This document shows positions 25,308 through 36,563 of a DNA stretch of 64,000 bases, piece after piece. The DNA is taken from the NCBI GenBank assembly GCA_020637615.1, contig JACKKC010000012.1, positions 1 to 64,000 of the forward strand, written 5' to 3'. The translations under genes and the position numbers were made by a program. How positions within the stretch are numbered: the stretch's first letter is position 1; each line of letters starts with the position of its first letter. The notes beneath the pieces were generated by a model. That model ran no database searches. It was not told the origin of the DNA and worked only from the letters and a program-made list of their open reading frames with translations. This DNA is from Rhodovulum sp. Lineage in GTDB: Bacteria > Pseudomonadota > Alphaproteobacteria > Rhodobacterales > Rhodobacteraceae.

Positions 25308-26267
25308 TCAGAGCAGGAAGTCGCCCGCGTCGAGGGCCGGGTCGCCGTCGATCCTGATGGCGAAGTCGGCGCTGCCGTCGCCGGTGGTGTCGCCCGAGAC
25401 CATGCCGGGGACATAGCGCAATTCGCCGGGCGTGCCGGAGAAGGGCGCCGAACCGATAAAGACGAAGGCCTGGTCGCCGGCTTGGGTCTCGTTGGCGTCG
25501 ATGCGGCGCAGGTCGATGCGATCGGCGTCGCCGAAATCCACGATCACGTCGCGCTGGCTGGAGCCGGGCGGGCTGTCGTCGACGGAATCGAAGCGGAAGA
25601 GGTCGTTGCCCGAGCCGCCTTGCAGCCGGTCGCGCCCGAGGCCGCCGATCAGCCGGTCGTTGCCGGATTCGCCGAAGAGGAAGTCGTTGCCCGGGCCGCC
25701 CCAGAGCACGTCGTTGCCGTCGCCGCCATAGATCGTGTCGCCGTCGCCGCCACCGTAGATCCGGTCGTTGCCGTCGAGCCCGTAGAGCCGGTCGAAACCC
25801 TGCTGGCCGAAGATGCGGTCGCTGCCGCCGTTGCCCCAGATCTGGTCGCTGCCGGTGAAGCCCTGGAGCACGTCGTTGTCACGCGATCCCAGGATCGTGT
25901 CGTTTCCGGCGAGGATCAGGCTCTGCAGGAGGCGGCTGTCGCCGAAGGCAAGGCTGCGGAAGGCGAAGCCCGCGTCGATCTCGAAATTCGAGATGGAGAA
26001 GGTGCCGCCGGTGCCGGTCTGCGAATAGCCCGTCAGGCTGCCGCCAGTAACGATGCCGCGCTCGAAGGCCGCGTTCAGGAACGGCTGGCTCCAGAAGGTG
26101 ACGCCGACATTGGGCAGCGCGCCGTAATTGAAGGTGAAGACGCCGCTGTAATGGCCCAATGTGCCGCCGTCGGCCACAGTGATGTCGTAGCGGTCGGCAC
26201 GCAGTACGAAGCCTTCGGCGAGGCCCGCGCGCATGTCCGTGGCCCGGGCGGCCCTGAGAACGGCCAT
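25308..26267 (-). CDS. RTX-type calcium-binding protein, probably type I secreted
   Basis: 319 residues from ATG 26267. Residues about 120-235 hold some ten glycine-rich nonapeptide repeats ([19 protein letters not shown] style) that form a calcium beta-roll. The N-terminal 110 residues are a beta-rich domain of unknown function with no signal peptide, and the C-terminal end ([11 protein letters not shown]) looks like a type I secretion tail. No ABC exporter genes are near. Role unknown: adhesin, enzyme fragment or surface protein. A strong hairpin lies 1 base upstream of the start. Confidence 0.85.
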   Translation of the reverse strand: MAVLRAARATDMRAGLAEGFVLRADRYDITVADGGTLGHYSGVFTFNYGALPNVGVTFWSQPFLNAAFERGIVTGGSLTGYSQTGTGGTFSISNFEIDAGFAFRSLAFGDSRLLQSLILAGNDTILGSRDNDVLQGFTGSDQIWGNGGSDRIFGQQGFDRLYGLDGNDRIYGGGDGDTIYGGDGNDVLWGGPGNDFLFGESGNDRLIGGLGRDRLQGGSGNDLFRFDSVDDSPPGSSQRDVIVDFGDADRIDLRRIDANETQAGDQAFVFIGSAPFSGTPGELRYVPGMVSGDTTGDGSADFAIRIDGDPALDAGDFLL

Positions 26268-26268
26268 G

Positions 26269-26300
26269 ACCCTGATCCCCCATTTCCCCAGGATCAGGGT
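26269..26300 (-). promoter_or_regulatory. 10-bp inverted repeat overlapping the RTX translation start region
   Basis: ACCCTGATCC and GGATCAGGGT pair perfectly around a 12-base loop; the hairpin ends 1 base before the RTX ATG (26267). Any Shine-Dalgarno for that ATG (GGGGGAT) lies inside the right arm, so folding would hide it. Could be a translational control element, or an operator in DNA. Confidence 0.5.
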
Positions 26301-26562
26301 AAATGCGCGTCAACCCTGTTTCAAAGGATTTGACAGGTTAAGTAATCGTAAAGACAGCATTTTGACGTGATATGATCCCGCATGGGTTGAATGTCATGCC
26401 GCTCCGTTGCTGCGAACATCCGGGATCTACACCCCGGAGGCTGCGAGGCTGCGACCGGCCCGCCGGAAAGCTGTCACAGCAATGATGCAGAGGGAATGTA
26501 ACAGGGTCCCAGCCTGAGACCGCTCCAGGCACCGCGCCAATCTTAAAGCAAGGGACCTGACG

Positions 26563-28443
26563 ATGGACGCCAAATCCGCTGTTGACCTCTCCTGGGACGA
26601 ATTCGACGAGCTGCGCGATCCGCGTCCGGCGGAGAACGACTTCGACCGTGTGGTCGAAGCCGCCATCTCCCGCCGCGGGTTGCTCGGCGGCGTGCTCGCC
26701 TTCGGTTCGGGAGCCATGGCCTTCGGCCTCGGCGCGATGGGCTCGGCCGGCTCGGCCCGGGCGCAGGCCGCTACCTTCCCGTTCCAGCCAATCGATATCG
26801 CCACCGATTTCGACATTCACCTGCCCGAGGGCTATCGGTGGAAGCCGCTGGTCAGATGGGGACAGGCCCTTTTCTCCGAGGCCGAGGGTGCCTGGTCGCC
26901 CGAGAGCGGCGTGCCGGTCGCGATGTCGGACAAGGTGTTCGGCGAGAATACCGACGGCATGGAACTGTTCGTGATCGACGGCAAGGAGGTGATCGCGGTC
27001 AACTCCGAATACGTCAACCCGAAGATCAACCTGCCGGCCGCGTCCGAAGGTGTGCCGCAGACCGCGGACGAGGTCACGCTGCTGAAGAACATGCAGGGCG
27101 TAACGGTGATGGAAGTTGCCGACGGCGGCAACGGCTACGAGGTCGTCGTCGACAGCCCGTTCAACCGCCGCATCACCCACGAGACCCCGATGACCATGGA
27201 CGGCGCCGCCGCGGGCGCCGATCTGGTCAGGACCAAGGCCGACCCCGAGGGCATGTCGCCCAAGGGCACGACGAACAATTGCGGCGCGGGCAAGACGCTC
27301 TGGGGCACGTATCTGACCTGCGAGGAGAACTTCAACGGGCTCTTCGGCGCCACCGGCGAGATGCCCCAGGGCGAGGGCTACGGCCGCTACGGCATCGGCG
27401 GCGAAAGCCAGTACGCCTACGAGAAGTTCGACCCGCGTTTCGACATATCGAGCGAGCCGAACGAGCCGCATCGCCACGGCTGGATAACCGAGATCGACCC
27501 CGCCGACCCGTCGAGCACACCGGTCAAGCACACCGCCCTCGGCCGCTTCAAGCACGAGAATGCCGAGATGGTTCAGGCGGCCGACGGGCGGATCGTCGTC
27601 TACATGGGCGACGACGAGCGCGGCGAGTTCATCTACAGGTACGTCTCGAACGGCACATGGGCCGAGGGCCAGCCGACAGACGGCCTGCTCTCCGACGGCA
27701 CGCTTTATGTCGCGAAGTTCAACGACGATCAGACCGGCGAATGGCTGGCGCTGACGCCCGAGACCACCGGCATGGCGCCTGCCGAGATGCTCGTCTTCGC
27801 CCGGATGGCGGGCTCGAAGGTCGGCGCCACCACCATGGACCGCCCGGAGTGGATCGCCTGCCATCCGCAGCGCGCCGAGGCCTATTGCTCGCTGACCAAC
27901 AATTCCAACCGCGGGATCAAGGCCAATGCCGGCGGCGACGCGACCCCGGTCGGCGGCCCGAACCCGCGCGAGGCCAACGAGTACGGCCAGATCGTGCGCT
28001 GGCGGCCCGAGGGCGAGGACCACGGCGCAACGGCCTTCACCTGGGATCTCTACGTGATGGCCGGCAACCCGGCGATTCATTCCGACGCCTATGCCGGCTC
28101 GCCGAACGTCAACCAGGGCAACATGTTCAACTCGCCCGACGGGATGGCCTTCGACACCACGGGTCTGTTGTGGATCCAGACGGACGGCGACGACAGCAAC
28201 GAGGGCGATTTCGCGGGCCAGGGCAACAACCAGATGCTCATCGGCAATGCCGATACCGGGGAGATCGCCCGCTTCCTCACTGCACCGAATGGCGCCGAGG
28301 TCACCGGTCTCTGCTGGTCGGCCGACCGCAGGGTGGCTTTCGTCGGCATCCAGCATCCCGGCGGTTCCTGGCCCGACGGGGAAGGCAAGCCGCGCTCCTC
28401 GGTGATCGCCGTCTGGCGCGAGGACGGGGCCACGATCGGCTGA
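26563..28443 (+). CDS. phoX: Alkaline phosphatase PhoX, Tat-exported
   Basis: 626 residues from ATG 26563. Calcium/iron-dependent periplasmic phosphomonoesterase that frees phosphate from organic esters. A twin-arginine signal is placed unusually late (ISRRGLLGGVLAFGSGAM, Arg37-Arg38, cleaved near ARAQA) after a 36-residue leader, as in the DUF839/PhoX family. Conserved blocks include NCGAGKTLWGTYLTCEENFN, HGWITEIDP, GRFKHENAEM, YMGDDERGEFIYRYVS and RPEWIACHP. Length is typical. I could not find a convincing Pho box upstream. Confidence 0.93.
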   Translation: MDAKSAVDLSWDEFDELRDPRPAENDFDRVVEAAISRRGLLGGVLAFGSGAMAFGLGAMGSAGSARAQAATFPFQPIDIATDFDIHLPEGYRWKPLVRWGQALFSEAEGAWSPESGVPVAMSDKVFGENTDGMELFVIDGKEVIAVNSEYVNPKINLPAASEGVPQTADEVTLLKNMQGVTVMEVADGGNGYEVVVDSPFNRRITHETPMTMDGAAAGADLVRTKADPEGMSPKGTTNNCGAGKTLWGTYLTCEENFNGLFGATGEMPQGEGYGRYGIGGESQYAYEKFDPRFDISSEPNEPHRHGWITEIDPADPSSTPVKHTALGRFKHENAEMVQAADGRIVVYMGDDERGEFIYRYVSNGTWAEGQPTDGLLSDGTLYVAKFNDDQTGEWLALTPETTGMAPAEMLVFARMAGSKVGATTMDRPEWIACHPQRAEAYCSLTNNSNRGIKANAGGDATPVGGPNPREANEYGQIVRWRPEGEDHGATAFTWDLYVMAGNPAIHSDAYAGSPNVNQGNMFNSPDGMAFDTTGLLWIQTDGDDSNEGDFAGQGNNQMLIGNADTGEIARFLTAPNGAEVTGLCWSADRRVAFVGIQHPGGSWPDGEGKPRSSVIAVWREDGATIG

Positions 28444-28463
28444 GCCGGGGGATGCGAGATTGT

Positions 28464-28488
28464 CCGGCGCCGGGGACCCCGGTGCCGG
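28464..28488. terminator. Strong hairpin between convergent phoX and the gene at 28519
   Basis: CCGGCGCCGGG pairs with CCCGGTGCCGG (11 bp, one G-U) around a 3-base loop, 21 bases behind the phoX stop. No T-run follows, so it would serve as a weak or Rho-assisted bidirectional terminator. Confidence 0.5.
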
Positions 28489-28518
28489 CCATTGCGCCCG
28501 CGGTCCTGTCGCCCTCGG

Positions 28519-28833
28519 TCAGTCCCAGGCGACGGCGTAGCCCGTGGAGCGGGCGCCGCTGCCGTTGGGCAGGGGGGCGTGGCGGGTCAGCACGATGGCG
28601 TCGACGTCGCGGCCGTATCGGGCGCGGGCGTCGTCGAGCAGGAGCGGGGTCTGGAGCGCGGACCAACTCGCGCCGGCGGGGCGCGCGTCGGTGCTGACCG
28701 AGACCGGGCCGAGCATGTGATGGGCGCGCGCCGGGGCCTCGGAATAGAGCATCGGCTTTCTCAGGGTCAGCGCGCTCACGGCGACGGCGGAGAGGGCGAC
28801 GACCACGGCTGCCGCAACGGGGATCTTGTGCAT
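28519..28833 (-). CDS. Small exported or membrane-anchored hypothetical protein
   Basis: 104 residues from ATG 28833; upstream residues in the same frame are less likely to be translated. A hydrophobic N-terminal segment (residues 4-22, VAAAVVVALSAVAVSALTL) is a signal anchor or uncleaved signal. The remainder is a small soluble domain ending GYAVAWD with no known motif. A CtrA-like site (28920-28935) lies about 90 bases upstream. I do not recognise the family. Confidence 0.6.
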   Translation of the reverse strand: MHKIPVAAAVVVALSAVAVSALTLRKPMLYSEAPARAHHMLGPVSVSTDARPAGASWSALQTPLLLDDARARYGRDVDAIVLTRHAPLPNGSGARSTGYAVAWD

Positions 28834-28919
28834 TCTGTCCTGCCTCGGACGAAGAGGTTTCTTGTTTGTTCGCAGGGATGCGGTGCGCTGCGCCGCAGCA
28901 ACAGCATCGGTCAAAATCC

Positions 28920-28935
28920 TTAACGTCGCCTTAAC
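28920..28935. promoter_or_regulatory. CtrA-type binding motif
   Basis: TTAACGTCGCCTTAAC fits TTAA-N7-TTAAC exactly, the consensus of the alphaproteobacterial cell-cycle/motility regulator CtrA. It sits in the 338-base gap upstream of the small exported protein gene; the rest of that gap (28834-29171) shows no gene. Confidence 0.45.
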
Positions 28936-29171
28936 CGGCGGGAAGCCCGGGCGCAGTCACGGCAGCGGCGCGCGCCTGTCGCGGCGTGGCAGGAATTGAA
29001 CGGAAGCAATTGATTTCACGAATATAGGTCAGGTAAGGCACCGGCGCAAGCCCCGGTGGGGCCAGATGTTGCCCGCCGTGATCTTTCCGTCACGGATCGC
29101 GTATCTTGCAGGTGCGGCAAGAAGGCGGACGCAGTTCGACAATCGATGCAGTGCGTCGGCCAGCGGCGGGG

Positions 29172-29615
29172 TCAGCGGTAGAAGACGTTGCCGCCGATCT
29201 CGGCCGTCCGGGTGCGGGAGGCGAACCAGCCGGGCTTGACCGCGGCGGAATGGAAGAAGAGCGCGCCATGGGTCGGGTCGGGCGCCTCGCCGGCGAGCAC
29301 GGTTTCGGCGGCGCGGAGCGCGCGGGCGCGCTCCTTGGGGTCGCGCAGGGCGTCGGACCGGCCGTCGCAGCGGTAGGAGAATTCGCAGCCGTCGGCGATG
29401 ACGCCGCAGACCGTGCCGGGGAATTCCTGATGCTCGCGGCGGTTGAGAACCACGTTGGCGACGGCCAGCGCTGCCGAGTCGCCCTTGCCGCGCGATTCGA
29501 AATACACCGCCTCGGCCAGGCAGGCGACCGCCTCGGGCTTCGGGGCGGCGGGGCCTGCATGGGCCGCCGGGGCGAGGGCGGCGGCCAGGGCCGCGGCGAT
29601 CAGGGTCAGGCGCAA
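29172..29615 (-). CDS. Cell wall hydrolase, SleB/Hydrolase_2 family, secreted paralogue
   Basis: 147 residues from TTG 29615, with GGGGGAG (29623-29629) at 7 bases; an ATG at 29657 would sit awkwardly against the shared leader. Signal peptide about 1-20 (LTLIAAALAAALAPAAHAG), here type I rather than lipoprotein. Domain blocks CLAEAVYFESRG (catalytic Glu), CGVIADGCEFSYRCDGRSD, GALFFHS and IGGNVFYR match the gene at 23634-24134. Probably periplasmic peptidoglycan hydrolysis. Confidence 0.87.
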   Translation of the reverse strand: MRLTLIAAALAAALAPAAHAGPAAPKPEAVACLAEAVYFESRGKGDSAALAVANVVLNRREHQEFPGTVCGVIADGCEFSYRCDGRSDALRDPKERARALRAAETVLAGEAPDPTHGALFFHSAAVKPGWFASRTRTAEIGGNVFYR

Positions 29616-29663
29616 GGGAGGGCTCCCCCAACTGTCACTGTTGGCGGAAAGATGCATGCTGCG

Positions 29664-29709
29664 GTGCAGCATGGCAAGGGGATGGCCCGCGAGCGGCGGA
29701 TTCCCGCCG
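29664..29709 (-). promoter_or_regulatory. Shared leader motif of the second SleB paralogue
   Basis: Minus-strand CGGCGGGAATCCGCCG (29709-29694), 20 bases, then CATGCTGCAC (29673-29664), ending 49 bases before the TTG start: same blocks and spacing as at 24181-24226 while the intervening bases differ. Confidence 0.55.
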
Positions 29710-29761
29710 ATGCCGGTGGGCAACCCCGATCGGCGGACCGCCGCCCGCCGGCGCGGCCGTC

Positions 29762-33064
<3,303 letters not shown>

Positions 33065-33252
33065 GGGTCGCTTTCGTGTTCGCGGGACCGCCGGGCCGGG
33101 GGTGGCCTAGAACCCTCGGCCGGCAAATTGGCGCGGTTATAGAGGCCGGTGCCTTGGCCGCAAGGGTGTTTCCGGCACCCCGGCGGGGGCGAAGCTGTTT
33201 GCCAAACGCCGGTCCGGCGATAGGGTGGGCGCCGCGAGCAGCAAGGGACCCC

Positions 33253-34965
33253 ATGCGAAGCCCCGGACGGATTCTTCTCGTCTCGGCGCTCGGCGTCGTC
33301 ACTGGTGGCACCGTCGGGCTGGCGGTGGTGGGTTTCGCCGATGTGGTCGCCTGGGCAAACGCCCTCCTGCCGATCTCGCCTGCGACGCGAGCGGGTTTCG
33401 CCGAGCGGCCGGGGCTCCTGGCGCTGCTCACGGTGCTGGTGCCGGTGGCGGGCGGGCTGGCGGTCGGGCAGATCCTGCGCCTCGGGCTGGCCGGGGGCGC
33501 GGCGCTGGGGCCGGCGGATGCGATCCTCGCGGTGCAGGGCCGCGAGCCGGCGCCGCCGCTCCGAGCCGGTTTCGTCACCTCGCTGGCGGCGCTCGTGTCG
33601 CTCGGCATGGGGGCCTCGGTGGGGCTCTACGGCCCCTTGGTGCATCTCGGCGCCACGATCGGCTCGATTTCCGCGCATCTTGGGCGGCGGCTCGCGGGGC
33701 TGCGGGACATCGCCATGGCCTGCGGCGCGGCGGCGGCGATCGCGGCAGCCTTCAACGCGCCGATCGCCGGGCTGATCTTCGCCCATGAGGTCGTGCTGCG
33801 GCATTATTCGCTCCGCGCCTTCGCGCCGGTCGCCGTGGCGGCGGTGACGGGATACCTGATCTCGAGCGCGGTGCTGGTGCGGCCGGCGCTCTTTCTCGTG
33901 GCGTTCGACGGCGTCGGGCACGGCTACGAATTCGTGCTCTTCGCGATCGAGGGGCTGCTCGCGGCCTTCCTCGCGGTGGCCTACATGACGGCGATCTTCG
34001 CCGCGACGCGGATCGCCGAGCGCTCGCCGCTGGCACCCTGGCTGCGGCCGGCCTTCGCGGGGCTGGTGCTGGGGCTGGTGGCGCTGGCGGTTCCCGGGGT
34101 GCTCGGCGTGGGCAAGGACACGCTCGCCTCGGTGATCGGGGCGGAATCGCTGTCGGCGGGCGGGTTGGCGGTGCTGCTGGTGGCCAAGCTCGCCATGACC
34201 GCGCTCTGCCTCGGCTTCGGCTTCGTGGGCGGCGTCTTCAGCCCGGCGCTGATGATCGGGGTGCTGGGGGGGACGCTCTACGGGCTCGGGGTGGCGCAGC
34301 TCCTGCCGCTCGATCTGACCGGGGTGCTGCCTTACGCGATCTGCGGCATGATGGCGGTGACGAGCCCGGTGATCGGCGCGCCGCTCAGCACCATCCTCAT
34401 CGTCTTCGAGCTCACGCACAGCTACGACCTCGCCATCGCGGCGACGGTGGCGGTGGTCTTCTCGAACCTCGTGGCGAACCATGTCTTCGGCCGGTCCTAT
34501 TTCGACGTGCAGCTGCGCGAGCGCGGGTTCAATCTCCGGGAGGGCCGCGACCGGGCGGTGCTGGGGCGGCGGAAGGTGGCGCGGCACGTGAGCGCGGAAT
34601 ACGTGGCGCTGGGGCCAGAGCAGCCGGTCCAGACGCTGATCGCGCGGCTCTCCGCCTCGGGGTATGCGGAGGCCTTCCTCACGGATGGGGCGGGGCGGTT
34701 TCGCGGCGTGGTCCGCCTGCAGGACGCGGTCACCCGTCCCGAGGGCATGCGCCTGCGCGATCTGGTCGCTCCCGACCTGGTGATCTTCGGCGAGCGCACG
34801 ACGCTGCTGGAAGCCATGGAGCGGATGCGCGGCTTCACCGGCGGCGCGGTGCCGCTGGTCGCCGACGACGGAAGGCTTCTCGGCGTCGTGCCGGAAGGCG
34901 CAGTGATCGGCGCCTATCTCGACGAGATCCGCTCGCTCAGGCAGGAGGAGAACGCCGGGGCATGA
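33253..34965 (+). CDS. CLC-family chloride channel with C-terminal CBS domains
   Basis: 570 residues from ATG 33253. Membrane core about 1-430 with conserved CLC blocks GASVGLYGPLVHLGA, AAAIAAAFNAPIAGLIFAHE and GGVFSPALMIGVLGG, then two CBS domains (about 445-565) that may bind nucleotides. The gating glutamate of the GREGP motif is Tyr126 here, and the internal proton glutamate position is Val180 (HE179-V180). Both residues needed for chloride/proton exchange are missing, suggesting a passive anion channel. Divergent from carB. Confidence 0.88.
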   Translation: MRSPGRILLVSALGVVTGGTVGLAVVGFADVVAWANALLPISPATRAGFAERPGLLALLTVLVPVAGGLAVGQILRLGLAGGAALGPADAILAVQGREPAPPLRAGFVTSLAALVSLGMGASVGLYGPLVHLGATIGSISAHLGRRLAGLRDIAMACGAAAAIAAAFNAPIAGLIFAHEVVLRHYSLRAFAPVAVAAVTGYLISSAVLVRPALFLVAFDGVGHGYEFVLFAIEGLLAAFLAVAYMTAIFAATRIAERSPLAPWLRPAFAGLVLGLVALAVPGVLGVGKDTLASVIGAESLSAGGLAVLLVAKLAMTALCLGFGFVGGVFSPALMIGVLGGTLYGLGVAQLLPLDLTGVLPYAICGMMAVTSPVIGAPLSTILIVFELTHSYDLAIAATVAVVFSNLVANHVFGRSYFDVQLRERGFNLREGRDRAVLGRRKVARHVSAEYVALGPEQPVQTLIARLSASGYAEAFLTDGAGRFRGVVRLQDAVTRPEGMRLRDLVAPDLVIFGERTTLLEAMERMRGFTGGAVPLVADDGRLLGVVPEGAVIGAYLDEIRSLRQEENAGA

Positions 34966-35121
34966 GGCAATGTGATCCCGATGATCAGCCGGCGTGATCC
35001 GGGCTGCAGGGGGAATGCCTTACTGGCCGCGCGTGGTGCGGTCTTTCGCCCGACCTGCCAATTCGGGGCCGGGAGTCGAACACACCATTTCCGGTCGGAT
35101 GGATCGGACCGCGGCCAATTC

Positions 35122-35149
35122 GAACCGGCGATAGCGAGGCACTGCCTTG
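35122..35149 (-). repeat. Short copy (D) of the dispersed 3'-UTR repeat
   Basis: Reverse complement AGGCAGTGCCTCGCTATCGC followed by CGGTTC matches the 3' part of copy A (62546-62573) almost base for base. It ends 3 bases behind the stop of the M20 peptidase and has the same orientation as that gene. The surrounding 34966-35152 gap holds no gene. Confidence 0.65.
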
Positions 35150-35152
35150 CAG

Positions 35153-36529
35153 CTACAGCGCCGCGAGGATGCGGGCCCAGGAGCGGATGCCCTTGTGGAA
35201 GCTCTGCAGGTCGTATTTCTCGTTGGGGCTGTGGATGCGGTCGTCGGTGAGCCCGAAGCCGACCATGACCACGTCGATGCCGAGCCTTTCCTTGAGCAGC
35301 GTGGTGACCGGGATCGATCCGCCGCCGCCCATGAAGGCGGCATCGCGGCCCCATTCGTCGGTCAGCGCCGCCTGGGTCTTCTGGAAGGCCGGCGCGTCCG
35401 TGTCGAAGGCGACCGCCGTGCCCGATCCGTGCTCGATGAACTCCACGCTGCAATCGGAGGGGATGCGCGCCTTCACGAAGTCGCGGAAGGCGGCGCGGAT
35501 CTTGTGGGGGTCCTGGTCGAAGACCAGCCGGAACGAGATCTTCGCCGAGGCCTCGGCCGGGATCACCGTCTTGAAGCCCTCGCCCTGGTAGCCGCCGCCC
35601 ATGCCGTTGACCTCGGCGGTCGGGCGCGACCAGGTCTGCTCGAGCACGCTGCGGCCCTTCTCGCCAGCGGGCTGGGCGAGGCCGACCTCGCCGAGGAAGG
35701 CGTCCGGGTCGAAGTCGAGCTTCGCCCAGCTCGCGCGCAGGGACTCGGGCAGTTCCGGCACGCCGTCGTAGAAGCCCGGCAGGGTGACGCGGCCCTCCCC
35801 GTCGCGGAGGTCGGCGAGGATGCGGGCGAGCACGTGGTTGGGATTGGCCGCCGCCGAGCCGTAGAATCCCGAATGCAGGTCGCGGTCGGCGCCGCGGATG
35901 ATGATCTCCTCGCCGCAGAGGCCGCGCAGCGAGGTGGTGATGGCCGGGGTGCGGGCGTCCCACATGCTGGTGTCGCAGATCAGCGCCAGGTCGGCGCGCA
36001 GCTCCTCGATATTGGCGTCGAGGAAGGGCGGCAGGTTCTCGCCGCCCGATTCCTCCTCGCCCTCGAGCAGGATGGTCATCGGCAGCGGCAGGGCGCCGGT
36101 CACCGCCTTCCAGGCGCGGCAGGCCTCCACGAAGGTCATCAGCTGGCCCTTGTCGTCGGAGGAGCCGCGGGCGACGATCATCTTCGATCCGTCCGCGCGG
36201 GTGACGATCCGCGGCTCGAAGGGATCGTGCTCCCAGAGCTCCAGCGGATCGACCGGCTGCACGTCGTAGTGGCCGTAGAAGAGCAGGGAGGTGCCCGCGG
36301 CCGAGCGGTCGTGGCCAACCACCATGGGATGGCCCGCGGTGTCGCGCACGCTCGCCTCGAAGCCGATGGAGGCGAGGTCGGCGGCATGCCATTCGGCGCA
36401 GGCCCGGGTCGCGGCGGCATAGGCCGGATCGGTGGAGATCGACTTCAGGCGCAGGGTGGCGAAGAGGCGCTCGATGGCCTGATCGAGGTCGGCGTCGATG
36501 CGGTCGAGGACAGCTTCGAGATCGGACAT
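35153..36529 (-). CDS. M20-family metallopeptidase (dipeptidase-like)
   Basis: 458 residues from ATG 36529. Cytoplasmic di-zinc peptidase or amidohydrolase. Visible ligands: His87 and Asp89 (YGHYDVQP), Asp125 (RGSSDDKG), catalytic Glu in LLEGEEESGG (156-160), Asp of CDTSMWD, and a late His in DDRIHSPNEKYD. A dimerisation lid is inserted after about residue 190. Closest to the CNDP/ArgE-like dipeptidases. It is 34 bases downstream of an SLC13 transporter on the same strand and divergent to AbgT, so imported peptides or acylated amino acids may be its substrates. Confidence 0.9.
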   Translation of the reverse strand: MSDLEAVLDRIDADLDQAIERLFATLRLKSISTDPAYAAATRACAEWHAADLASIGFEASVRDTAGHPMVVGHDRSAAGTSLLFYGHYDVQPVDPLELWEHDPFEPRIVTRADGSKMIVARGSSDDKGQLMTFVEACRAWKAVTGALPLPMTILLEGEEESGGENLPPFLDANIEELRADLALICDTSMWDARTPAITTSLRGLCGEEIIIRGADRDLHSGFYGSAAANPNHVLARILADLRDGEGRVTLPGFYDGVPELPESLRASWAKLDFDPDAFLGEVGLAQPAGEKGRSVLEQTWSRPTAEVNGMGGGYQGEGFKTVIPAEASAKISFRLVFDQDPHKIRAAFRDFVKARIPSDCSVEFIEHGSGTAVAFDTDAPAFQKTQAALTDEWGRDAAFMGGGGSIPVTTLLKERLGIDVVMVGFGLTDDRIHSPNEKYDLQSFHKGIRSWARILAAL

Positions 36530-36563
36530 TCGCGTTCTCCCTGTTGCGCGATTCCCGTCGATG

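Noticed and set aside
25600..25900. CRISPR-like periodic DNA repeats
   Set aside because: The periodicity is the coding of RTX nonapeptides; units vary at the DNA level and lack spacers.
26468..26510. Pho box upstream of phoX
   Set aside because: CTGTCAC occurs once at the right distance, but the expected second half 11 bases later matches only 2 of 7 bases.
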